Positions 8,827 through 17,331 of a stretch of DNA of 64,000 nt are shown piece by piece. How positions within the stretch are numbered: position 1 is the stretch's first letter; every line of letters starts with the position of its first letter. The notes beneath the pieces are model-generated. The model had not been told where the DNA came from and did not search any database. It saw only the letters and a list, made by a program, of their open reading frames with translations. The stretch comes from Myroides pelagicus (lineage in GTDB: Bacteria > Bacteroidota > Bacteroidia > Flavobacteriales > Flavobacteriaceae), in the NCBI RefSeq assembly GCF_009711055.1, contig NZ_WMJY01000003.1:62315-126314 (forward strand), read 5' to 3'. The position numbers and the translations under genes are program-made.

Positions 8827-9033
8827 ATGCCCATAATAGTAAACCTAGATGTAATGATGGCTAAGCGTAAAATGACGCTGAATGAGCTAGCAGACAGAGT
8901 GGGAATTACCATTAGTAATCTCTCTATACTAAAAACCAATAAGGCAAAAGCAATTCGATTCAGTACGTTAGAAGCTATTTGTAGAGAATTAGATTGTCAA
9001 CCCGGAGATATATTAGAATATCAACCAGAATAA
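8827..9033 (+). CDS. Small XRE-family helix-turn-helix regulator
   Basis: A 68-residue protein that is almost entirely one Cro/CI-type DNA-binding domain: MAKRKMTLNELADRVGITISNLSILK is helix 1 through the recognition helix, and ICRELDCQPGDILEY is the typical closing helix pair. It belongs to the YozG-like regulators paired with DUF2975 membrane proteins. It is the last gene of that module, 9 bases after the membrane gene. It probably binds operators at its own promoter near 8000; no clear palindrome was found there. Confidence 0.88.
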   Translation: MPIIVNLDVMMAKRKMTLNELADRVGITISNLSILKTNKAKAIRFSTLEAICRELDCQPGDILEYQPE

Positions 9034-9050
9034 GGTCAGGTATTACAACA

Positions 9051-9068
9051 TCACACCTTATTGTGTGA
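9051..9068. terminator. Weak convergent hairpin
   Basis: TCACAC, loop CTTATT, GTGTGA lies between the XRE gene and the convergent UbiA-like gene and covers the stop codon of the latter. There is no T-run, so it is a weak candidate. Confidence 0.35.
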
Positions 9069-9894
9069 ATAATGTCCCTTGCTGAAACACTATAATTAGC
9101 CACCATATTATTGGAATACTCTCAACCCAAAACAACGTATAAAACTTTGTCCTTTTGGGAGTCGCAAACCAAATAAAGAATAAAGTTAGGGTGACTATAG
9201 CCAGATTATTCCATGCCTGGATTGAATGGTATCCAATCTTAAAGAACTCTAGAGTGTAAAAAGGCAATAACAAAAAGGATAAAAACCATTTAGTCGTAGT
9301 AATCCCCAATTGTTGAGGTAAAGTTTTTAAACTTAAAGAATCATGTTGTAAATCAACTATCTCAAATATTCCAATTAAAACTAAAACGAGAATAAAGCGC
9401 TGAACACACTTAATCAATATGTCCAAATTCAGTTCTTGACTTGCATTTATCACAGGAACCACTACCGTAACTACTGCCCAGCAAAAACAGACAATATACA
9501 CTTTTAGACCAGCTAAATTTCTTAAATTAGGTATCTTTTTACTAATTGGAATAGCGTATAATACAGACAAGAACAATAGCCCTAAGGTTACTAGTTGTGC
9601 TTTAGTATGCAGTTGTAGAAAAGAATAGGTTCCTACTAGAAGTGCCAATAGACTCAACCCTACAATAACCTTCAAACTAGGAGAAATAGAAAACCTAACA
9701 CTGCGTATTAATGAAGCGTATTTAATAAAATTGTATGAAAACAATGTGCCACTAAACACCATCAAAGACGTAAATAAGTCGAAGGGAAGACCGCAGAAAT
9801 AAAACGTCATTTGTGTTAAGGCAAAAACAGCCAATGAAACGTGAATACTTCCATTCAAATAAACGTAAAGTAGTTGATTTTTTAACAGATTCAT
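9058..9894 (-). CDS. UbiA-like membrane protein
   Basis: 278 residues from MNLLKNQLLYVYLNG, with eight or nine transmembrane helices. Overall shape and the segment IVDLQHDSLSLKTLPQQLG match the UbiA prenyltransferase superfamily, where the second Asp motif precedes a KTLP/TLA-like stretch. The first Asp-rich site (NDxxDxxxD) is not seen: the equivalent region reads SYNFIKYASLIRS. It may therefore be a non-prenyltransferase member, a degenerate family common in Flavobacteriia. A 9-codon longer start at 9921 is possible. It is divergent from gcvP. Confidence 0.7.
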   Translation of the reverse strand: MNLLKNQLLYVYLNGSIHVSLAVFALTQMTFYFCGLPFDLFTSLMVFSGTLFSYNFIKYASLIRSVRFSISPSLKVIVGLSLLALLVGTYSFLQLHTKAQLVTLGLLFLSVLYAIPISKKIPNLRNLAGLKVYIVCFCWAVVTVVVPVINASQELNLDILIKCVQRFILVLVLIGIFEIVDLQHDSLSLKTLPQQLGITTTKWFLSFLLLPFYTLEFFKIGYHSIQAWNNLAIVTLTLFFIWFATPKRTKFYTLFWVESIPIIWWLIIVFQQGTLFTQ

Positions 9895-9951
9895 AAAATA
9901 AACTAAGTTAACACGTACCATATACGCTAATTCTCCAAAATTAATAGTTTA

Positions 9952-9985
9952 TTGAGTACTATTACGAGATTAATGGTTATTTTTG
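9952..9985 (+). promoter_or_regulatory. Promoter of gcvP
   Basis: TTG at 9952-9954, 23-base spacer, TATTTTTG at 9978-9985: a full Bacteroidota -33/-7 pair. It lies inside the open frame that extends upstream of gcvP, which shows that the first 23 codons of that frame are not translated. Confidence 0.7.
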
Positions 9986-10020
9986 TTTGCTTAAACACAA
10001 CTTTTATATTTAACGCTCAA

Positions 10021-12873
10021 ATGAAAACAAACGCATTTGCATTAAGACACATTGGTCCTCGCCCTGAGGATTTGTCTGATATGTTTAAAACGATCAACGT
10101 TGAGAACATCGATCAATTAATAAATGAGACTTTCCCTGAGACAATCCGTTTAAAAGAAGATCTTAAATTAGCTCCTGCTAAAACTGAGTATGAATATCTA
10201 ACACATATTCAAGAGTTAGGAAATAAGAATAAAGTATTCCGTTCTTTTATTGGTTTAGGTTACAATGAAGCAGTAGTTCCTGCAGCAATCATACGCAACG
10301 TATTTGAAAACCCAGGATGGTACACTGCCTATACTCCATACCAAGCAGAGGTTGCTCAAGGACGTTTAGAAGCTTTATTAAACTACCAAACGGCTATCAT
10401 AGAACTAACAGGAATGGAAATAGCGAATGCTTCTTTATTAGATGAGGCTACCGCTGCATCTGAAGCTATGTTATTACTATACGACGTTAGAACAAGAGAC
10501 CAAAAGAAAAATAATGTACTTAAATTCTTCGTTTCAGAAGAAATACTTCCACAGACTTTAGCTGTATTAGAAACTAAAGCTGCTCCTTTTGATATCGAAA
10601 TAGTAATTGGTAATCACAATGATTTCGACTTCTCTGAAGACTTCTACGGTGCATTAGTTCAATATCCAGGTAAATACGGACAAGTACATGACTTCACAGA
10701 TTTCATCAATGTTGCTAAAACGAAAAGCATAAAAGTAGCTGTAGCTGCGGACATTCTATCTTTAGTTAGTTTAAAAGCACCAGGTGAAATGGGAGCTGAT
10801 GTTGTTGTTGGTACTACACAGCGCTTTGGTATTCCACTAGGTTTTGGAGGTCCACACGCTGCTTATTTTGCTACAAAAGAAGAATACAAACGTAGTTTAC
10901 CAGGTCGTATTATTGGTGTTTCTAAAGATGCTGATGACAACTATGCACTTCGCATGGCTCTACAAACACGTGAACAACACATCAAACGTGAAAGAGCTAC
11001 CTCTAATATCTGTACTGCACAAGTGTTATTAGCTGTTATGGCTAGTTTCTATACTGTGTACCACGGACCTAAAGGACTACAAGCTATCGCTAATGGAGTA
11101 CACGCAAAAACAGTGACCCTTGCTAATAGCTTAGAAAAATTAGGTATTGAACAAACAAACTCTGCTTACTTTGACACAATCGTTGTAAAAGCAGACGCTG
11201 AAAAAGTAAAAGCTGCTGCTTTAGCTAAAAATATCAACTTAAACTATATTGACACCAATACAATCTCTATCTCTATAAACGAGACTGTAGAGTTAAACGA
11301 TATAAATACATTAGTTGCTGTATTCGCTCAAGCTGTAGGTAAAGACACTTTTGAAGTAACAACTTTAGATGAAACTACGACTAAGTTCCCTGAGAAATTA
11401 AAACGTACTTCTAAATTCTTACAACACAAAGTATTTAATAGCTATCACTCAGAAACTGAGTTAATGCGTTATATTAAAAAGTTAGAGCGTAAAGATTTAG
11501 CTTTAAATCACTCTATGATCTCTTTAGGATCATGTACAATGAAATTGAATGCTGCTGCTGAAATGTTACCTTTAAGTAACGCTCAGTGGAATAATATTCA
11601 CCCATTTGCTCCACTTGACCAAGCACAAGGATATATCGAAATGCTTACAAACTTAGAGAATCAATTGAATGTAATTACTGGTTTTGCTGGTACAACGCTT
11701 CAACCAAACTCTGGAGCACAAGGTGAGTACGCTGGCCTTATGGCAATTCGTGCATACCATCACTCAAGAGGTGACTTCCACAGAAATATCGTATTGATTC
11801 CTTCTTCTGCACACGGTACTAACCCAGCGTCAGGTACTATGGCAGGAATGAAAGTGGTTGTAACAAAAACAACTGAAGAAGGTAATATCGATGTTGCAGA
11901 CCTTAAAGCTAAAGCAGAGCAGTACAAAGATAATTTATCTTGTCTTATGGTTACTTACCCATCTACGCATGGTGTATATGAATCTGCTATTATGGAGATT
12001 ACACAAATCATCCATGATAATGGAGGACAAGTATATATGGATGGTGCTAACATGAATGCTCAAGTTGCTATCACTAATCCAGCAAGTATCGGAGCTGACG
12101 TTTGTCACCTTAACTTACACAAGACTTTCGCAATTCCTCATGGTGGTGGTGGTCCTGGAGTAGGTCCTATCTGTGTCGCTGAACACTTAGTTGAATTCTT
12201 ACCATCGAATGGTGTTGTAACTGTTGGAGGTAAAAATGCAATTAAAGGTATTTCTGCTGCTCCTTATGGTTCTGCTCTTGTTTGTTTGATTTCTTACGGT
12301 TATATCTCTATGTTAGGAACAGATGGTCTTAAGAAAGTAACTCAACAAGCTATCTTAAATGCTAACTACATGAAATCTCGTTTAGAAGAACACTATTCAA
12401 TCCTTTATACTGGAGAGAAAGGCCGTGCTGCTCACGAAATGATTGTTGACGTACGTGAGTTTAAAGCTAAAGGTATTGAGGTAACTGATATCGCTAAACG
12501 TCTAATCGATTACGGTTTCCACGCACCTACAGTATCTTTCCCTGTTGCTGGTACTTTAATGATTGAGCCTACTGAAAGTGAGAGTAAAGAGGAACTTGAT
12601 AGATTCTGTGATGCTATGGCTTCAATTCGTCAAGAAATTGAAAATGCTACATTAGAGAATCCAATTAATGAGTTAAAGAATGCTCCTCATACATTAGCTT
12701 TATTAACTGCTGATAACTGGGATCTTCCATACTCAAGACAAAAAGCTGCTTACCCACTACCTTATGTAGCTGATAACAAATTCTGGCCATCTGTACGTCG
12801 TATTGACGATGCTTATGGTGATAGAAACTTAGTTTGTTCTTGTGCTCCTATTGAAGTTTACATGGAAAACTAA
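10021..12873 (+). CDS. gcvP: Glycine dehydrogenase (decarboxylating), P protein
   Basis: The P protein of the glycine cleavage system: a PLP enzyme that decarboxylates glycine and passes the aminomethyl group to the lipoyl arm of the H protein. 950 residues, the normal length of the single-chain form. The start FALRHIGPRPEDLSDM is the family's N-terminal signature, and the PLP lysine sits in HLNLHKTFAIPHGGGGPGVGPI in the C-terminal half. A frame reaching back to 9952 adds 23 residues but contains the promoter, so I use Met 10021. Monocistronic, with a strong terminator; gcvT and gcvH are not in the window. Confidence 0.97.
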   Translation: MKTNAFALRHIGPRPEDLSDMFKTINVENIDQLINETFPETIRLKEDLKLAPAKTEYEYLTHIQELGNKNKVFRSFIGLGYNEAVVPAAIIRNVFENPGWYTAYTPYQAEVAQGRLEALLNYQTAIIELTGMEIANASLLDEATAASEAMLLLYDVRTRDQKKNNVLKFFVSEEILPQTLAVLETKAAPFDIEIVIGNHNDFDFSEDFYGALVQYPGKYGQVHDFTDFINVAKTKSIKVAVAADILSLVSLKAPGEMGADVVVGTTQRFGIPLGFGGPHAAYFATKEEYKRSLPGRIIGVSKDADDNYALRMALQTREQHIKRERATSNICTAQVLLAVMASFYTVYHGPKGLQAIANGVHAKTVTLANSLEKLGIEQTNSAYFDTIVVKADAEKVKAAALAKNINLNYIDTNTISISINETVELNDINTLVAVFAQAVGKDTFEVTTLDETTTKFPEKLKRTSKFLQHKVFNSYHSETELMRYIKKLERKDLALNHSMISLGSCTMKLNAAAEMLPLSNAQWNNIHPFAPLDQAQGYIEMLTNLENQLNVITGFAGTTLQPNSGAQGEYAGLMAIRAYHHSRGDFHRNIVLIPSSAHGTNPASGTMAGMKVVVTKTTEEGNIDVADLKAKAEQYKDNLSCLMVTYPSTHGVYESAIMEITQIIHDNGGQVYMDGANMNAQVAITNPASIGADVCHLNLHKTFAIPHGGGGPGVGPICVAEHLVEFLPSNGVVTVGGKNAIKGISAAPYGSALVCLISYGYISMLGTDGLKKVTQQAILNANYMKSRLEEHYSILYTGEKGRAAHEMIVDVREFKAKGIEVTDIAKRLIDYGFHAPTVSFPVAGTLMIEPTESESKEELDRFCDAMASIRQEIENATLENPINELKNAPHTLALLTADNWDLPYSRQKAAYPLPYVADNKFWPSVRRIDDAYGDRNLVCSCAPIEVYMEN

Positions 12874-12891
12874 TTCCAACTATTTATAGAT

Positions 12892-12923
12892 AAAAAACGC
12901 CATCGTTTGATGGCGTTTTTTTT
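12892..12923 (+). terminator. Terminator of gcvP
   Basis: AAACGCCATC, loop GTTT, GATGGCGTTT followed by an unbroken T-run, 18 bases after the stop. Confidence 0.95.
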
Positions 12924-12979
12924 ATATCTCATGAGTACAGAAGCTTCGACTCTTAGTTATCATCATTCCAATCTTTAAG

Positions 12980-13142
12980 TTATCAACATATCATTAATAA
13001 AATATGAATAATTAGAAAACACATTAAACACTAATATTCAATCAAATACAATAATTATAAACAATTCAATACCATACTTATCAACATACATATACACTTA
13101 TCAACATTTATATCCACTTACAAACAATCATATTGTTGATAA
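12980..13142. repeat. Iteron-like array with DnaA-box-like 9-mers
   Basis: TTATCAACA occurs at 12980-12988, 13078-13086 and 13098-13106 and inverted (TGTTGATAA) at 13134-13142. Three tandem 20-bp units, ACTTATCAACATACATATAC (13076-13095), ACTTATCAACATTTATATCC (13096-13115) and a degenerate third (13116-13135), lie next to an AT-rich stretch of about 90 bp (12989-13077). The 9-mer differs by one base from the DnaA box TTATCCACA. The last unit runs into the 3' end of the helicase gene. Confidence 0.6.
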
Positions 13143-16100
13143 CTATGAACGGAAACTAGATAGTCTATCAGCTTTTGATAAACTGGATTATAACTTAATA
13201 CCTCAGCGTTTCCAATTATAATCATTTGCTCCTTTGCACGAGTAAGAGCTACATTTAGTTTACGGTCAACCGTTTTATCCTCATTCATACTGACAATTCC
13301 TTCTAATTGATAAGGCTTACTCACAGCTAAAGAATACAACATAAAATCACGTTGTCCACCTTGAAAACGTTCTACTGTATCAACAACTATATTTACAGCA
13401 TTTACAATAGAACTAACCTCTAACTTTTGCTTAATTAAGGCTATTTGATTTTTAAACGGGGTAATAACACCTACTTGCTTTGCTACATCTATTGTTCTAC
13501 CATTTAATGCATACAGCGAGATGATATGCTCAATTATACGAACGACTAACTCCGCCTCTCCTACATTTGCTTTGGCATAAAATAATTCAGTTGTATTTTC
13601 TATGTCAATAAAAAACATTCGCTTAGTAGCTAACAACCTATCAAGTTGACTTGTATCATAATAATTTAAATCTAAATCTGCTATTTGCCTTGACAAAGCT
13701 CCTTTAGCTTCTAATGACAAATTAGGTAAGTGTACTGCTTCACTTAAAATACCATTATAAAACTCTTTGTTCGGAAACTCGGCAATCTTCTTATGCATAC
13801 GTCCTTGATAAGTCAGCGTATCACATGCATAATGAATCCGGTTATTTTTACAATAGTCATACAATCGCTCAAACAACGAATTGCGGTGTGTAAACAAATT
13901 TATCTCGTGAAGTTGAGATAAGGAAGTCTTAGCAGACTCTTCGTTTTGTAGAACAATAGCTGGGAGTTGTTTGTGATCGCCAATCATAACGAATTTCATA
14001 GACCTCGCCAATAATCCTATAATCTGAGGTTCTAATATCTGAGAAGCTTCGTCAACAATCACCAAATCAAAGTTCTTCATTGCGAGTAATTCTTGCTGTC
14101 CAACAATTGACGCTACTGTGGACAAATAAATACGTTGGTTACTTAAAACGTTGTGAAGATGCTTACGCGAAAAACGCTTATTCGCTTGTCTTAGTCGTTC
14201 TTTTTGACGCTTAATTATCTGTTTTAGCAAATAAGGTTGAAACTCACTTGCACAAGAGTGTTCATTCCCAATGCGCAAAAAAGCTAAATCACTAGGTCTT
14301 TTAGGAGCTCTAGAGACCGCATCTAACACAGCTGCAGATAATTCATCGACTGCCCTATTTGTATATGAAATGACTAATACATTCGCTGTGGAATGAAAGT
14401 ACAGCTCCTCTATAAGCTCTTTAATTATATGTGAAGTCTTTCCTGTCCCAGGAGGTCCATTCAAAATAAAATAATCTTCTGCTGACAATATATTATTAAG
14501 AATTCTATTTTGTTCCTCAGACAAATGTGACTTGTGATAACCATAAGATGCTCCTTGTTTTGGCGCACGCATATTCAACAGTAAATCCTTACGCTCGTTA
14601 GGGCTATTCATAAACGAGTAGAGCCCCTTATACATACTGCCGAAACTAGAATCCATAAAATCTTTCTCTATTGCCCAACGGTCATAGCGCATAAAGTAAT
14701 GCTTATTGTTCTGACGATAACGCAAAGAAAATTCAATCGCGTCATTATCTATGGCTTTTATAACTCCCTTGTATATGCGATAATCTACAGCAGTATCCGT
14801 TGGATTTAATTGAGGATATAGTACACAAGAATCACCAATACGAAAACTTGCGAAACTATTATCTATGGTATCACGCTTAAAAATAATACGCTTAAGCTCA
14901 GTATCTACATCATTCTGCAAAATCTCAAGATTTGAAAAAATGCTAAAAGCATCGCGCTTATCTTCAATTGATTTGTTCCAAAGACTAGATAAAGATTGAT
15001 TCCCTTCACGTGCTGAATCACCTATTTTGCTAAAGTTCTGTTCTCTAGCTATAAAACTAAAAAAACTAAAAAAATAGGCTTGTTGAAGTACCGATGATTG
15101 AAAGATTGGATCAATTAATCCTTTCAGTTGACTATCGTATAAACGCTTGAATTTATCATTTGTATGTTTATCTAAAATATTATCTATGGTCAGCTTACCG
15201 AAGAGACTTCTAACCTCCTCTAAATCGCCTTTTTGAATTAATAGCTCATTCAAAAGAATGCGATTCCTCAATTCACAAATCTCCTGTAAGCGAAGAATTG
15301 TAATTTGGTCTGATCGCAAATTATTTATTGCTAATTTACTATATAAAATATATCCTTTCAGAATTGATTGATCACCCAATTCATCGAATGAAATTCCCAA
15401 GGCTTGACCTATTAATAAATAATACAGAAACAACTGAGTATTGTGATTGGTCTTAATATTAGTCCCTGAGTCAGGATAAGCAGTACTACCTGACTTTAAC
15501 TCCAATATCAGAAAATTCCTTGCTTCAGGATTGTCATAAAGCACATCTAGTCTTCCTTGTAAACCAAATACATTATTCAAAAAAGCAGGCTCTAAGGCTA
15601 TGTGGTCTTTATCTTTTAAGCCGTAAAATCCAAAACCTTCATCAATAACTTTCTTGATATGATTAAAGTGCATTTCACAAGTTGACTGATAATCTATAAA
15701 GGCATCTCCTTCACTTATATCCTTACAGAATAAGTGCTCGAAGGGATAGTTTTCAAAATGTCTATGAAATAGTTCTATAAACACTAATTCATTAGTATGC
15801 TCTTGTCCATTAAGCATCTCATCCATCACCAAATTGGCAAAGTTTCCAATCAACAGATATTTAGTATTAGACACTGGTTCTATTTTTGATTTTAAGAACA
15901 ACAATGGAGAAGAACCAAAATCTTGATTACACTCAGCTACTCCAGTTACATCAATCAAATAATCAGGTTCTAATATCACTAAAGAAGGGTAATAGATATT
16001 ATCCTCGCCTAAGAAAACATTCACCAAGTACAGTGTTGATGGAATAGGACATACATCTAATGTAGGAAAAGGCTTAGAAAACCCATTTTTCAAAACCTGT

Positions 16101-16600
16101 ACTTCAATAGTTTCATTAGTATCCAATCGCAAACAAGACAAAGAATCCCCCACTCTACCCATCAGGGAAACCTTAATTTTTTCCTCATATTGCTGATATA
16201 TTTTAACCGCAAAAGAGCGTCGTTCTTGAACTACAGGATACCACTGTGTATTTGATACAGGCACCAACACACCAAATACTCCAGATATAAATAGATTAAC
16301 ATCCTGCCAATAAGTAAGAAACCATACCGTTAATTCCTTATCACTGTACTTACTCAACTCATTTTCGATTATTCGAAATTCGTGGATCTCAACAGATAGT
16401 TTATACTTAGCACAGATATAAGACAATCGACTAAATAGGTTAGAAAATACAATCTTTTCATCGCGAACGACTTCCTTACTTATTTGATCTAAAAGATATC
16501 TTAGCCGATGATATTTTAATCGAATGGAAACAGAATCCTTTGTACTCACAACATCTAAAAGTGAGCTAAAATAAAAACCTACTGCATCCTGATTGACCAT
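13118..16600 (-). CDS. Dna2-like PD-(D/E)XK nuclease / superfamily 1 helicase
   Basis: A 1160-residue two-domain enzyme. A PD-(D/E)XK nuclease core lies near residues 345-400, with GRLDVLYD (metal Asp) and LELKSG (Glu and Lys) about 15 residues later, followed by a Gln helix (NHNTQLFLYYL), as in Cas4/RecB nucleases. From about residue 710 comes an SF1 helicase of the UPF1/Dna2 type: Walker A NGPPGTGKTSHI, motif Ia VISYTNRAVDEL, DEAS box VIVDEASQ, GDHKQLPA, ERFQGGQRD and VALTRAKEQ. It probably processes DNA ends or flaps in repair or replication. Monocistronic; its 3' end overlaps the iteron-like array. Confidence 0.88.
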   Translation of the reverse strand: MVNQDAVGFYFSSLLDVVSTKDSVSIRLKYHRLRYLLDQISKEVVRDEKIVFSNLFSRLSYICAKYKLSVEIHEFRIIENELSKYSDKELTVWFLTYWQDVNLFISGVFGVLVPVSNTQWYPVVQERRSFAVKIYQQYEEKIKVSLMGRVGDSLSCLRLDTNETIEVQVLKNGFSKPFPTLDVCPIPSTLYLVNVFLGEDNIYYPSLVILEPDYLIDVTGVAECNQDFGSSPLLFLKSKIEPVSNTKYLLIGNFANLVMDEMLNGQEHTNELVFIELFHRHFENYPFEHLFCKDISEGDAFIDYQSTCEMHFNHIKKVIDEGFGFYGLKDKDHIALEPAFLNNVFGLQGRLDVLYDNPEARNFLILELKSGSTAYPDSGTNIKTNHNTQLFLYYLLIGQALGISFDELGDQSILKGYILYSKLAINNLRSDQITILRLQEICELRNRILLNELLIQKGDLEEVRSLFGKLTIDNILDKHTNDKFKRLYDSQLKGLIDPIFQSSVLQQAYFFSFFSFIAREQNFSKIGDSAREGNQSLSSLWNKSIEDKRDAFSIFSNLEILQNDVDTELKRIIFKRDTIDNSFASFRIGDSCVLYPQLNPTDTAVDYRIYKGVIKAIDNDAIEFSLRYRQNNKHYFMRYDRWAIEKDFMDSSFGSMYKGLYSFMNSPNERKDLLLNMRAPKQGASYGYHKSHLSEEQNRILNNILSAEDYFILNGPPGTGKTSHIIKELIEELYFHSTANVLVISYTNRAVDELSAAVLDAVSRAPKRPSDLAFLRIGNEHSCASEFQPYLLKQIIKRQKERLRQANKRFSRKHLHNVLSNQRIYLSTVASIVGQQELLAMKNFDLVIVDEASQILEPQIIGLLARSMKFVMIGDHKQLPAIVLQNEESAKTSLSQLHEINLFTHRNSLFERLYDYCKNNRIHYACDTLTYQGRMHKKIAEFPNKEFYNGILSEAVHLPNLSLEAKGALSRQIADLDLNYYDTSQLDRLLATKRMFFIDIENTTELFYAKANVGEAELVVRIIEHIISLYALNGRTIDVAKQVGVITPFKNQIALIKQKLEVSSIVNAVNIVVDTVERFQGGQRDFMLYSLAVSKPYQLEGIVSMNEDKTVDRKLNVALTRAKEQMIIIGNAEVLSYNPVYQKLIDYLVSVHSYQQYDCL

Positions 16601-16989
16601 AGCTTATTCGTTTTAAACACAAAAATACTAGTTAAATAGTGGACTCAAAAAAATAATACAGTTATTCCTCTACTTAATATACTACAATAGCCTATACGAC
16701 AACTTTTAAAACTATATGCTTTTTCAAAAAATTCAGTCTAGTGTGGTAAGTATCACCGTTTATTATCATAACCTGGGTTTAGAGAAAAGCAAGAATTCAT
16801 TCGAAAAACATAGCTAACTAAAATATTATCTTCAAAAAAAGTAATTCTACGTTATCTACTCAGAAAAGTTTTATTTTCCTCCACTTTTATAGCAAATACA
16901 TATTCATAAACGTCTTATAAATCATGTAATCTAATGCTTTCGTCAGCATTATTATTTAAACTTGATTAGGTTACCATAACTGATAATCT
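16601..16989. other. Intergenic stretch without gene
   Basis: The left part of the 731-base gap between the divergent helicase and esterase genes. It is AT-rich with no credible reading frame, RNA gene or strong hairpin. Confidence 0.5.
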
Positions 16990-17150
16990 ACTTATAGACC
17001 TAATTTTTCCATCCCTTCTTGACCTTTACGTGCAGAAGCTTGGCAACATATGTTGCTATTTTGAAATCACTATGAGCTAAAACAAGTTAGTTCTTTTAAA
17101 AATAATCTATCCCTATGCAGCAGCATACTAGTAATTTAATAGAAAAAGCA
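16990..17150 (+). repeat. Diverged intergenic element, copy B
   Basis: Aligns with the minus strand of 2762-3010 through the blocks TTGACCTTTACGTGCAGAA, GCTTGGCAACA and CTATGAGCTAAAACAAGTTA. It lacks the large palindromic insert of copy A; instead a small perfect palindrome GCAACATATGTTGC (17043-17056) follows. It carries no open frame of note. From 17151 to the promoter at 17298 nothing further is seen. Confidence 0.5.
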
Positions 17151-17297
17151 GTAGATTTTCGAAAAGTATAAAGCGCAACATATTGTCTTATTTAAAGTAA
17201 TCGTAGGTCATCTAGATAGAAAAACACCAACTAATCTCCCGTTAGTACATCTATTAATAACAATCAAATGTTATAATTTAGAGTCAATATAAATAGC

Positions 17298-17305
17298 TAT
17301 ATTTG
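17298..17305 (+). promoter_or_regulatory. -7 box of the esterase gene
   Basis: TATATTTG, 26 bases before the ATG at 17332. No clear TTG -33 element is seen. Confidence 0.6.
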
Positions 17306-17331
17306 CTTACCTAATACAAACCAGAAAACTT

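Noticed and set aside
9952..10020. Longer gcvP start giving an apparent signal peptide
   Set aside because: The extension contains the promoter, and a cytoplasmic enzyme would not carry an export signal.
12980..13142. Calling the iteron-like array the chromosomal origin
   Set aside because: The 9-mer differs by one base from the consensus box, dnaA is not near, and the rpoBC operon to the right would run head-on to replication from here; kept only as a repeat feature and a finding.
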